Of a stretch of DNA of 64,000 nucleotides, positions 35,614 through 45,876 are shown piece by piece. A program made the position numbers and the translations under genes. The stretch covers positions 1 through 64,000 of the forward strand of contig NZ_RJTN01000019.1 in NCBI RefSeq assembly GCF_005497185.1. The letters run 5' to 3'. The stretch comes from Pectobacterium polonicum. GTDB taxonomy: Bacteria; Pseudomonadota; Gammaproteobacteria; Enterobacterales; Enterobacteriaceae. The notes below the pieces were generated by a model, which was not told the origin of the DNA, ran no database searches, and worked only from the letters and a program-made list of their open reading frames with translations. Every line of letters begins with the position of its first letter. The first letter of the stretch is position 1.

Positions 35614-36638
35614 TAGCGCTCCTCAGAACCGTTTAGTGCTTCAGGGCTCGTTATTGCTTCTGAACCCATTATTGTTTCAGAACCCATTATTGTTTCAGAA
35701 CCATAGCGGCGCAGGCGATCGGCAATCAGGCCGAGAAACCCTTGTTCGTCGATTTCCCGCATGACCAGCGCATTATCCGGCTCATCCAGTTTGTGATAAA
35801 AATCGGCAAACACGTAGCCCGCCGTTTTGCCGGTGACTTCCACGCCCACACGCGCAGACGCCGATTGGAACAGCTCGGGTTTTAGCAGCCATGAAATGAC
35901 GGTCGCATCATGAATCGGACCACCTTCACGACCAAAACGTGCCACTTCATTACGATCGAACGTGCGCAATAGCGCCGCCATCGCCTTGCCCGGTTCACCG
36001 CCGCTGCGCTCAATCTCATCAACCTGTTCAGCCTGAATCAGCGCCTGAAACGTCATATCCAACGGCATGATGACAAGGGGAACACCGGAGGAAAAGACGA
36101 TATCCGCCGCATGGGGATCGGCATAAACATTAAAATCGGCCCATGGCACACGATTGCCCAACGCGGTAAAGGCACAGCTCATGGACACAATCTGTTTGAT
36201 GCCGCGCGCCACATCAGGATGAAAACGCAGCGCCAATGCCACATTCGTCATCGGCCCTATCGAACACAGCGTGATCGGATTATTGTCAGCTGCGGCCTGG
36301 CGCGTCGTTCGCACCAGAAAATCGACGGCGTGTTCCTGCTCCGGCAACAGTGTGCTATCTGGCACCCACTCAGGGGAAAATGCACCGATATGCGCATATT
36401 TACCAAACACCTGCTCACGGATCAGCGGGTGCGATGCACCCGCAAAAATCGGCACATCGGTTCGACCCGTCAGGCCAACGACTTTGCAGGCATTCGCCAG
36501 CGTCGCTTCAAGCGGGACATTACCCGCCACGGCGGTGATACCGAGCACGTCCAGTTCAGGTGAAGCCAAGGCCAGCCAAATGGCTATAGCATCGTCAACA
36601 CCGGGATCGGTATCAATAATAATGCGTTCTCGCACCAT
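35613..36638 (-). CDS. Nucleoside hydrolase, IunH/RihA family (second copy)
   Basis: About 341 residues from MVRERIIIDTDPGVDDA. It has the family calcium-binding motif DTDPGVDDA (about 8-16), AGNVPLEATLANA, PMTNVALAL, and FNVYADPHAADIVF with the metal/ribose-binding Asn and Asp, and the late His of GGPIHDATV. It hydrolyses N-glycosidic bonds of ribonucleosides in the family; substrate here unknown. MVRERI is preferred over an earlier ATG because GGAAGGGGG precedes it. The C-terminus ends with a low-complexity hexapeptide repeat (GSETIM) produced by an 18-base tandem repeat. It is only moderately similar to the neighbouring copy, so the two probably differ in specificity. Confidence 0.88.
   Translation of the reverse strand: MVRERIIIDTDPGVDDAIAIWLALASPELDVLGITAVAGNVPLEATLANACKVVGLTGRTDVPIFAGASHPLIREQVFGKYAHIGAFSPEWVPDSTLLPEQEHAVDFLVRTTRQAAADNNPITLCSIGPMTNVALALRFHPDVARGIKQIVSMSCAFTALGNRVPWADFNVYADPHAADIVFSSGVPLVIMPLDMTFQALIQAEQVDEIERSGGEPGKAMAALLRTFDRNEVARFGREGGPIHDATVISWLLKPELFQSASARVGVEVTGKTAGYVFADFYHKLDEPDNALVMREIDEQGFLGLIADRLRRYGSETIMGSETIMGSEAITSPEALNGSEER
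35627..35698. repeat. 18-bp tandem repeat in 3' end of nucleoside hydrolase gene
   Basis: Four units of 18 bases; two are identical (AACCCATTATTGTTTCAG) and two diverged. They encode GSETIM, GSETIM, GSEAIT and SPEALN at the C-terminus, beyond the enzyme domain. Unit number could vary between strains without changing frame. Confidence 0.8.
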
Positions 36639-36639
36639 A

Positions 36640-37593
36640 TCAGGCCCCCTTCCCATAGCGGCTCAGTAGGTCAGCAAACAGTTCAACCACCTGTTTGGCA
36701 TCCACTCCCGTCACCACATCCACATTCGGCTGACGCGCGGTTTTTCCGTACCAGTCAGCAACGGTTTGCCCCATACACAGCTCGCTATCCTGCTCAATAT
36801 AGACGCTGGCTTTTTCCGTCGTGAAACAGTGTGGCGCCAGAACCCAGGCGATCACCAACGGATCGTGTAACGGGCCACCGCGTGAGCCATAGCGACGAAT
36901 ATCGTTGCGATCCCAAAACGCCATCATTTCGCCCAGCGGGCCGGAAATACGCCCAGAGAGCGCAATGAAACGCGCGACCAATTCCGGCGTCAAAATCACC
37001 CGATGCGTGACATCCAGCGGGAGTGCGACAATGGAAATCGACGAATCAAATACCACTTTTGCCGCCTGTGGATCGGCGATCATATTAAATTCAGACGTCA
37101 GGCTGCGGTTACCCGCTTCCCGATACGCGCCGCCCATCATCACGATGCGTTCAATACCGCTGGCAATCGCAGGCACCATACGCAACGCTGTCGCCACATT
37201 GGTTAATGGCCCGAGCGTACACAGCGTAATGGGCTTGCCATTGGCAATCGCCTGCTGGCACTGTTCGATAATAAAATTCACCGCGTGCTGCGATTCTGCC
37301 TGCTTTTGCGGCACGGGCAGCACGGTCTGACCTAATCCACTTTCACCATGAAACTGGCCGTGGATCGGTTCACGTAACAGCGGGCGGTGACACCCGGCGA
37401 AGACCGGAATATCCGTTCGCTGGCCCAGTTCAACAATTTGCAGTGCATTACGCACCGTCTTTTCCACTGGCTGGTTGCCACACACCGCGCAAATACCGCG
37501 AATATCCAGCTCAGGAGCCACAAATGCACTTAATAACGCAATCGCGTCATCGATCCCCGGATCGCAATCAATAATAATAGGTAGGGCGCTCAT
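36640..37593 (-). CDS. Nucleoside hydrolase, IunH/RihA family (first copy)
   Basis: 317 residues beginning MSALPIIIDCDPGIDDAIAL. Metal motif DCDPGIDDA (9-17), CGNQPVEKTVRNA, TLGPLTNVATAL, MGGAYREAGN, EFNMIADPQAA and GGPLHDPLVIAW with the catalytic-loop His. Closer to the RihA/RihB type in length and motifs than its neighbour. It ends within two bases of the next gene's start. With the binding protein and the DapA-family enzyme upstream, it probably acts on an imported N-glycoside. Confidence 0.9.
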   Translation of the reverse strand: MSALPIIIDCDPGIDDAIALLSAFVAPELDIRGICAVCGNQPVEKTVRNALQIVELGQRTDIPVFAGCHRPLLREPIHGQFHGESGLGQTVLPVPQKQAESQHAVNFIIEQCQQAIANGKPITLCTLGPLTNVATALRMVPAIASGIERIVMMGGAYREAGNRSLTSEFNMIADPQAAKVVFDSSISIVALPLDVTHRVILTPELVARFIALSGRISGPLGEMMAFWDRNDIRRYGSRGGPLHDPLVIAWVLAPHCFTTEKASVYIEQDSELCMGQTVADWYGKTARQPNVDVVTGVDAKQVVELFADLLSRYGKGA

Positions 37594-37688
37594 CCTATGG
37601 TTATCCCTTTTCTCTTTTTTAATCGGTACTGACAGATTTCAAAGTGCAGAAAGCCCGCACGGCTATCGCGTTAAAAATAACAACATCC

Positions 37689-37715
37689 ATACTCTAAGTA
37701 ATTCAAGTGTCAGGA
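37689..37715. repeat. Truncated copy of palindromic intergenic repeat (left end)
   Basis: ATACTCTAAGTAATTCAAGT then GTCAGGA matches the left end of the element at 18446. It stops at the 3' end of the DapA-family gene; the right end is missing. The rest of the 130-base gap between this gene and the nucleoside hydrolase shows nothing else. Confidence 0.6.
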
Positions 37716-37724
37716 CAAAACGTG

Positions 37725-38609
37725 TTAAAGGGCACCGACAGACGCCAGAACGTCTGCAATCTCCTTACGTGCTTTTTCATCCAATGGCTGCTGAGGCAGC
37801 AACGGATCGCCCACCGCAAATCCCTGCAATTGCAGCGCCGCTTTAATACAACCAGCAATGGAATAACGAGCAAAGATTTCATTGATGCGCCACAGCGGAC
37901 GCTGAAGCTCCATTGCTCTGTTCCAGTCTCCCGCATGGGCAGCTTCATACAAAGCAAGACTCTGTTTGGGGACGATACATGCAGGACCCGCCATCCAACC
38001 GACACCGCCAATCAGCATCACACAGGCAGGAATATGCGCGGACGCAGAAAACACCTCCATCCGGCCACGAGTACGTTCAATGATGGATAGCAAACGCCCG
38101 GTATTGGTCGACGCATCTTTGATATAGAGGATATTACTGACATAGCTGAGGCGTTCGATGACGGGCAAACTCAAATCGGAGCGTTGGAACTGAGGATTAG
38201 TATAAAGCACCACCGGTTTGCCCTGTGCAGCCTCGGCAATGGCACGGAAATACTGTTCGACGCCGTCATCGTTCAACGGGAAATAGGCTTCCAGCACCGC
38301 GAGAATGCCATCGGCACCCAATTCAACGTAGCGTTTCGTTTGCTCAACGGCATCCTGAATGGTTGTTGACGCCACTCCCGCGATAACCGGCACCCGGCCA
38401 GCCGTCGTCTCGATCACCGTTTTAACCACATCGAGACGCTGAGCCGCAGAGAGATAGGCAAATTCACCGGTACTGCCCAATGGCACCACGCCATGTACGC
38501 CACACTGAATCAGATGCTCGGTGAGCTGTGCCAGCACAGGTTTATCGACCTGACCATCAGGCTTGACGGGGGACACCAGATAGGGAAAAACACCGCTAAA
38601 TGTATTCAC
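37725..38609 (-). CDS. DapA/N-acetylneuraminate lyase family aldolase or lyase
   Basis: About 294 residues from a GTG start with AAGGAG upstream (protein [14 protein letters not shown]); the in-frame ATG 14 codons earlier has no ribosome binding site. TIM-barrel class I aldolase family: [10 protein letters not shown] (substrate carboxylate loop), YTNPQF with the catalytic Tyr (about 135), and the Schiff-base Lys in YIKDAS (about 162). The family includes dihydrodipicolinate synthase, NanA, and 2-keto-3-deoxy sugar-acid aldolases or dehydratases. The true DapA gene would not be in such an operon, so a catabolic role on the transported compound is likely. Confidence 0.88.
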   Translation of the reverse strand: MNTFSGVFPYLVSPVKPDGQVDKPVLAQLTEHLIQCGVHGVVPLGSTGEFAYLSAAQRLDVVKTVIETTAGRVPVIAGVASTTIQDAVEQTKRYVELGADGILAVLEAYFPLNDDGVEQYFRAIAEAAQGKPVVLYTNPQFQRSDLSLPVIERLSYVSNILYIKDASTNTGRLLSIIERTRGRMEVFSASAHIPACVMLIGGVGWMAGPACIVPKQSLALYEAAHAGDWNRAMELQRPLWRINEIFARYSIAGCIKAALQLQGFAVGDPLLPQQPLDEKARKEIADVLASVGAL

Positions 38610-38680
38610 TCCGTTCTCCTTGTTACGGATAGATAAGGGGTGAATGCTCACCCCTTATTTGAATCATAAATGAAAGGTGA

Positions 38681-40231
38681 CTATTTCGCGGAACGGACAA
38701 AGTACGGCAGCGTGTAGGCATCGGAACGGCCTACGTAGGTATACTGCTTTTTCATCGCCCAGGTGTTGGACAAGAACATCACCGGAATCACCCCCAGATC
38801 GTTCATGCCGATGTTCATTGCCTCAGCCAGCAGCGCATCTCGCTTGGTATCATCCAACGTGGCACGCGCTTCGTTCAGCGTTTTATCAAAGACAGGATTG
38901 GAATAGCGACCACGATTCCCCTGTCCTGCATTGGGGCCAAAGGTTTCTAGCAATGGCCCCAATACACCAGAAGCTTCCCCGGTTTCAATCGCGGCTCCGC
39001 CCATAATCAAACTGAATTCTTGGCGAGAGGCGCGTGAGAAGTACACACTGCCGGGCATCGTAACCACTTCGGTTTTGATGCCGACGCGTGTGAACATTTG
39101 GCCAATGGCCTGAGCAATTTTAGAATCATTAGGATAACGATCGTTCGACGCGTGGAAGGTCAGCGTGAAGCCGTCGGGGTAACCCGCCGCCGCCAGTTCC
39201 TGTTTGGCTTTCTCCGGACTGTAAACCGGCGCAGGAATGGAAGCGGAATACCCGAGATACCCCTTCGGTACAAGCTGAGAGGCAACAACAGCCTGCCCCT
39301 CCATCACACGGTCAACGATTGCCTGGCGATTAAGTGCTAAAGACATCGCCTGACGTACTTCTTTTTTTAGTAATGGGTTTTTACCATCAGGACCTTTGGC
39401 GAACGGTGATTCTTCTCGCTGCTGGTCCATGTGAAGGTAAATAACACGATTCCCTGGTGTTGAAATCGTTTTTAACTGCTGATTTTTTTCAATATTACTG
39501 CTGTCGGCTGTTGGAACGTTTTCAATCATGTCCACATCACCGGATAATACGGCTGCTACACGTGCACTACTGTTTTTAAATACACGGACAGTTACGTTGT
39601 CCCACTCTGCTTTTCCTCCCCAGTAATCATCATTACGACTAAGGACTACCCGGTCGTCCGGCACCCAAGAAACAAATTTGAATGGCCCTGTACCAATCAC
39701 ATCTTTTCCTGAATTCAACGTTTCCGTCGGGACGTTCTCAAGTCGGGCGGGCAAAATGGAAACCCGACTTAAATTATTCAGCAGCAGCGGCGAAGCCTCT
39801 TTTGTCTTTATCCGCACCGTTAATGGATTCACTTCTATTACTTCAGCAATGTCGCTGACGTAAGGTGCGTAAGAACTTGGGCTGTTTTTTGATGCCAGCG
39901 CAACACGCTTAATGCTGGCAATCACATCTTTAGCCGTAAAATCACTGCCGTCGTGAAACTTAACGCCAGAACGCAAGGTAAATTCCCACGTCTTGTCGTC
40001 AATCACTTTCCAACTGGTTGCCAGGGCAGGTGCAATCTGCTGTTTTTCATCCTGTACAACCAAACCGTCAAAAATATTGCGCGCCATTGCGCTATTCGCT
40101 CCACCCACATAAAACTGCGGGTCCATTGATGTGGTGGAGGAAGCCAAACCGATATTCAGGTCCGCGCTATAAACCAAAGATGAAGATGAAAATAAAACGG
40201 TAAACAATAACGCCAGCGTTGATTTCTTCAT
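38681..40231 (-). CDS. ABC transporter periplasmic binding protein, SBP family 5
   Basis: 516 residues with a signal peptide (LALLFTVLFSSSSLVYS, cleavage near ADLNIG). Family 5 (Dpp/Opp/Nik) motifs: ALATSWKVIDDKTWEFTLRSGVKFHDGS (read in parts), GTGPFKFVSWVPDD, and VRQAMSLALNRQAIVDRV. The family binds peptides, nickel, glutathione or sugars oligomers. It is first in the minus-strand operon of this cluster and transcribed away from the LysR gene at 40374. Low similarity to DppA at 6934 except for the fold. Confidence 0.9.
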   Translation of the reverse strand: MKKSTLALLFTVLFSSSSLVYSADLNIGLASSTTSMDPQFYVGGANSAMARNIFDGLVVQDEKQQIAPALATSWKVIDDKTWEFTLRSGVKFHDGSDFTAKDVIASIKRVALASKNSPSSYAPYVSDIAEVIEVNPLTVRIKTKEASPLLLNNLSRVSILPARLENVPTETLNSGKDVIGTGPFKFVSWVPDDRVVLSRNDDYWGGKAEWDNVTVRVFKNSSARVAAVLSGDVDMIENVPTADSSNIEKNQQLKTISTPGNRVIYLHMDQQREESPFAKGPDGKNPLLKKEVRQAMSLALNRQAIVDRVMEGQAVVASQLVPKGYLGYSASIPAPVYSPEKAKQELAAAGYPDGFTLTFHASNDRYPNDSKIAQAIGQMFTRVGIKTEVVTMPGSVYFSRASRQEFSLIMGGAAIETGEASGVLGPLLETFGPNAGQGNRGRYSNPVFDKTLNEARATLDDTKRDALLAEAMNIGMNDLGVIPVMFLSNTWAMKKQYTYVGRSDAYTLPYFVRSAK

Positions 40232-40373
40232 TCACTAACCCTCTATTCCATGATTGAGTACTAATGAAGTGTATTAAATCTTATGATTGTGAGTCTATGC
40301 GTCAGATTGGATAATGAAAAATTGCATTTTGTGTTAAATTGATAACTAAATGTTATGTTTTAAGGTGACTAGC

Positions 40374-41270
40374 ATGCGTATCAATCCCCGTCAGGTTGAA
40401 GCCTTCCATAAAGTCATCCTCACCGGAGGCATCACCGCTGCCGCCAACATGATGTACATCACCCAGCCCGCCGTCAGCCGACTCATTAAGGACTTTGAAG
40501 ACGCACTGAATCTGAAGCTGTTTGATAGAGACGGACGCGGCCTGATCCCACGCGCCGAGGCAATGAAGCTGTATCGGGAAGTTGAACGTCTTTATTTGGG
40601 GTTGGATCACATCGGGCTAATTGCCGATGAAATTCGCCACGCTAAAGGCAGCGTCCTGCGCATCGCCGCCGTTCAGGCGCTCTCGTTTCTTTGCTCAGAC
40701 CAGGTTCTCCCTACCTTACTCAAGAAATACCCCGATCTTTCCCTGTTTTTAGACATCGAAAGCAGCAGCCGAATTACGGACGCGATTGCTGAAAATCACT
40801 ATGACGTTGGGTTTATTTTTGGCCAGACGGGTATCAAAGGGCTGGAAGCTGAACCACTGGCGGATGCCAGTGCTGTCGCGGTGTTAGCGGTGGATCACCC
40901 CCTCGCCACGGCCGATGAAGTTACGCTGGCCGATCTGGCCAACACCCGCGCTATTTTGCCCGGCAGAACCACACCGCTGCGGGCGCAAATCGATATTTCA
41001 GCCAGAAAAGAGCAAATCTATCTGCACAACCCTATCGAAACCTCGATGGTTAGCTGCTGCGTGCTGGCATCAAGAAATGTCGGCATCGGCGTGGTGGATT
41101 TTATTACCGCGCTGAACAGCCCTTCGCCCGTTATCGTAAAACCATTCAACCCCGATATAAAAATGGCGTATTGCGCGGTATATCCCCCCCAAATTCCTCG
41201 CAGCCAAGTGGTGAATCACATCACTCAGGTGATGAAAGAAAAACTCGCGGCGAGTTTGGCGTTGAAATAG
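40374..41270 (+). CDS. LysR-family transcriptional regulator
   Basis: 298 residues from MRINPRQVEAFHKVIL, with AAGGTG upstream. The winged HTH is at about 1-60 (GGITAAANMMYITQPAVSRLIKDFEDALNLKLFDR); a LysR substrate-binding domain follows (about 90-290). It is divergent from the binding-protein gene, the usual position for a LysR regulator controlling an adjacent operon. The inducer should be the transported compound or a breakdown product. A shared 140-base promoter region lies between the two genes. Confidence 0.92.
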   Translation: MRINPRQVEAFHKVILTGGITAAANMMYITQPAVSRLIKDFEDALNLKLFDRDGRGLIPRAEAMKLYREVERLYLGLDHIGLIADEIRHAKGSVLRIAAVQALSFLCSDQVLPTLLKKYPDLSLFLDIESSSRITDAIAENHYDVGFIFGQTGIKGLEAEPLADASAVAVLAVDHPLATADEVTLADLANTRAILPGRTTPLRAQIDISARKEQIYLHNPIETSMVSCCVLASRNVGIGVVDFITALNSPSPVIVKPFNPDIKMAYCAVYPPQIPRSQVVNHITQVMKEKLAASLALK

Positions 41271-41315
41271 TTATTGGCCGTACCATGCTGGAAACTTGAA
41301 AATTTAAAATGCCCA

Positions 41316-41738
41316 TTATGGAAACCCAGGTTCATCTTCCAACGTCTCGATTCTTCGGTAGTTTTCCGTTGCATTACAGAGAGCTAAATTAAATTGATAC
41401 GCCATGCTATCTTTTTCAGTTCCTGATGTTACGTATGCACATCTGTCCTTTTTATATTTCTCCCATGAACGTTGATGCTTCTTGAATGCCTTGATGATGT
41501 CGTTGTCATTTATTTTAACTAATTCTAAAGTTCTTTCTGACAATCTTTTATTGAGTTTTTTATCAGAATCTTTCACCATTAAATAAGCACATTCATACAC
41601 GCTAATTTCTCCCTCCTCTATCATTTTTTTGCATATTCCCATTTTACTCTCGTTCAGATAATCGTCAGTCGTTTTTGCATTTAAAAAAAATGGAAATAGA
41701 AGAAAAAAAATGAAAAATATTTTTTTTATAATCATCAT
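41316..41738 (-). CDS. LprI-like lysozyme inhibitor, probable T6SS immunity protein
   Basis: 140 residues with a signal peptide (IFFIFFLLFPFFLNA, cleavage before KTTDD). The mature part has the DUF1311/LprI pattern: Cys near 35 and ECAYLM, DKKLN, a central HQRSWEKYKKDRC motif, then CNATENYRRIETL. Family members inhibit lysozyme or bind related wall enzymes in the periplasm. It overlaps the muramidase gene upstream by four bases, so it is best read as the immunity protein that protects the cell's own wall. AT-rich like its partner. Confidence 0.78.
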   Translation of the reverse strand: MMIIKKIFFIFFLLFPFFLNAKTTDDYLNESKMGICKKMIEEGEISVYECAYLMVKDSDKKLNKRLSERTLELVKINDNDIIKAFKKHQRSWEKYKKDRCAYVTSGTEKDSMAYQFNLALCNATENYRRIETLEDEPGFP

Positions 41739-42355
41739 CTAGTCCTGCTTTCGTTTAGATACTTCACCCTATTCCTGCTATTTTCATCCCTTCTAAGCTC
41801 AGATGAGTTCATTATTAAAGAAATGATATCATCTATGTTATTCGTTGTTGCTGCCAACATTATTGTATCCCCCCTATAGCCTTGGTATACGACATCAATC
41901 AAGATATCCCTTATCGCAGGCTGAAGCTCTTCCCAGTCAGGCTTTTCCCGCATATCTTTTGTCTTTTGATTGTATGCCGATCTCGCTCTTATTACATAAC
42001 TTCTATACGTGTATTTAAATAAAGAAATCTGCTGTTGCTCTGTTATTTCTCCAACTTTATCCTTATTCACCCTAACAAATTCTTTAGCTTGAGATCCTAT
42101 CAGTCTTGCTGAATGAGATATTGTAGTGGCTTTTTCCTGAGAAATTCCAGCCATCGTTAAATCCGAATAAATTTCTTGTCGTGTTCTTTTCCCCATATCG
42201 TATCCTCGGCCAATGGTCACACCCGACAACCCACCTCTTTCTGGATAGTGAATAACCCTACTATAATATTTTGAGCCTTTTACATTATTTCCTTCAGAGT
42301 TAAATGTTAATTTACCATCCGTTATTAGTGATGTTTCATCAGTTATATCGCTCAT
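41735..42355 (-). CDS. Pesticin-like muramidase, probable T6SS effector
   Basis: 206 residues without a signal peptide. The N-terminal part matches the pesticin C-terminal (T4-lysozyme-like) muramidase: Glu in FNSEGNN (Glu21), then SGVTIGRGYDMG with Thr47 and Asp53. In pesticin the catalytic Thr201 and Asp207 are the same six residues apart. Such enzymes cut the glycan of peptidoglycan. Lacking its own export signal but encoded 10 bases after an hcp gene and overlapped by an inhibitor gene, it is likely carried into rival cells by the Hcp tube. No pesticin receptor-binding domain is present. Confidence 0.8.
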   Translation of the reverse strand: MSDITDETSLITDGKLTFNSEGNNVKGSKYYSRVIHYPERGGLSGVTIGRGYDMGKRTRQEIYSDLTMAGISQEKATTISHSARLIGSQAKEFVRVNKDKVGEITEQQQISLFKYTYRSYVIRARSAYNQKTKDMREKPDWEELQPAIRDILIDVVYQGYRGDTIMLAATTNNIDDIISLIMNSSELRRDENSRNRVKYLNESRTR

Positions 42356-42365
42356 AATCAGCTCT

Positions 42366-42833
42366 CTAATTCCAAATGCTATAGCCCGATGTGCCTGCTA
42401 TTTTATGCGACCAAGATATACTGGCATACTTCAGCATGACTTCCTCATAAGGAATAGAATCATTATTATTTATTGAGTTAGGATATGATGAGGAAACAGA
42501 TACAATTCGCGCATCAGTCAATATTAACTCGTAGAATACTTCTAATTGCCCTGCCATATTGGTTCGATAGAAGAAAAAATTTGCCGTTAGTTTTTCATTT
42601 GATGTCACTGACACGCCGAGTAATGGAGACGACTTATCTATAGGTTTAATGAGTTGTATAGGATGATGCGATATATTCTCTTCCCTCGTTATTGTATGGT
42701 TTAACCCTAAGACTTGAATTTGATTCTCATGCCCAGATTGATAACGGTTGCCAATAGAATTAACCGTCGAACATCCAGAGGAAATTAACCCCTGCTGATC
42801 ACCTTCTAAGGTGAGATAAATGAGGTGTGACAT
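42366..42833 (-). CDS. hcp: Hcp, type VI secretion tube protein (orphan copy)
   Basis: 155 residues, Hcp1 family, starting MSHLIYLTLEGDQQGLISSGC with AAGGATAG upstream. Further family motifs: HENQIQVLGLNHTITRE, KPIDKSSPLL and YELILTDARIVSVSSS. It forms hexamer rings of the tube and can hold small effectors in its lumen. No other T6SS structural gene lies in this window, so it is an orphan hcp linked to an effector and an immunity gene. It is AT-rich relative to other genes here, suggesting transfer. Confidence 0.88.
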   Translation of the reverse strand: MSHLIYLTLEGDQQGLISSGCSTVNSIGNRYQSGHENQIQVLGLNHTITREENISHHPIQLIKPIDKSSPLLGVSVTSNEKLTANFFFYRTNMAGQLEVFYELILTDARIVSVSSSYPNSINNNDSIPYEEVMLKYASISWSHKIAGTSGYSIWN

Positions 42834-42839
42834 ATACAC

Positions 42840-43041
42840 TATCCTTGTTAGTTTAGATTAAATTATTTTTCTAAAGGAAATCATACACCACATAAATAGC
42901 AAGAGAAAATGATAAAACAGCTCAATCTAAAATTGAAATTAATACCATATTTGATTTTATTAAACAGTATTTAATTTTAGTGTTTTTTGACTGGCTACCA
43001 TTAAAAACCATGACATAAAATATCGTGAGAATAATTAGTCA
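42840..43041. other. AT-rich upstream region of the hcp cassette
   Basis: About 200 very AT-rich bases, probably containing the hcp promoter on the minus strand. No clear consensus elements or repeats stand out. Confidence 0.3.
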
Positions 43042-43067
43042 TGAAATAGCCATCATTGATGGCTATT
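43042..43067 (-). terminator. Hairpin after yidA
   Basis: AATAGCCATCA and TGATGGCTATT form an 11-bp stem with a one-base centre (three-base loop in practice), after the yidA stop codon on the minus strand, followed by TTTC. Confidence 0.6.
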
Positions 43068-43086
43068 CGGTTTTATCTATCCCTAA

Positions 43087-43972
<886 letters not shown>

Positions 43973-44003
43973 GGCAGGGTGACAGGCGTATGACATGCAA
44001 CGT

Positions 44004-44028
44004 AAAAAGCCGTGCGGTTAAGCACGGC
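44004..44028 (-). terminator. Terminator of the second PTS operon
   Basis: On the minus strand GCCGTGC-TTAACC-GCACGGC is followed by TTTTTA. Confidence 0.9.
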
Positions 44029-44057
44029 CCTGTGACCAACGTTTCCTGCAATCGCTG

Positions 44058-45512
<1,455 letters not shown>

Positions 45513-45534
45513 TCATTTCAGGTTTACACGTTAT

Positions 45535-45876
45535 TCATTTACACGCAGTTTCATGGATAGATTGTTTCAGAGCAGAGATTTCCCGATGAAGCTGAATCAG
45601 TTCCTCCACCAGTTCACGGCATAGCATCGCGTTCATCAGGTGATCTTGCGCGTGAACCAGAATCAGGTTGACCGGGATCTTTCCGCTGCCCTCATCGGCG
45701 CCAATCAAGGCCGTCTGAATTTGATGGGCTTTGCGTGCCGCAACGGAAGCCATATTCAGCAGTTCTTCAGCCTTGTCCCAATCGTATTTTCTGGCGGCGC
45801 TCAGCGCTTCCATCGAACTGGAGCGCGCCTCTCCCGCATAGATAATCAGTTCCATCACTGTCGTTTCATCGAGCAT
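45535..45876 (-). CDS. PTS EIIA, lactose/cellobiose family
   Basis: About 113 residues, cytoplasmic. Phosphoryl-accepting His lies in VHAQDHLMNAM (about 75), and Asp/Gln in the same helix bind metal in the trimer. GAGGAGG precedes the ATG, and the gene overlaps the end of the EIIC gene. It is the only EIIA of this family in the window, so it may also serve the EIIBC at 23973-25615. Confidence 0.94.
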   Translation of the reverse strand: MLDETTVMELIIYAGEARSSSMEALSAARKYDWDKAEELLNMASVAARKAHQIQTALIGADEGSGKIPVNLILVHAQDHLMNAMLCRELVEELIQLHREISALKQSIHETACK

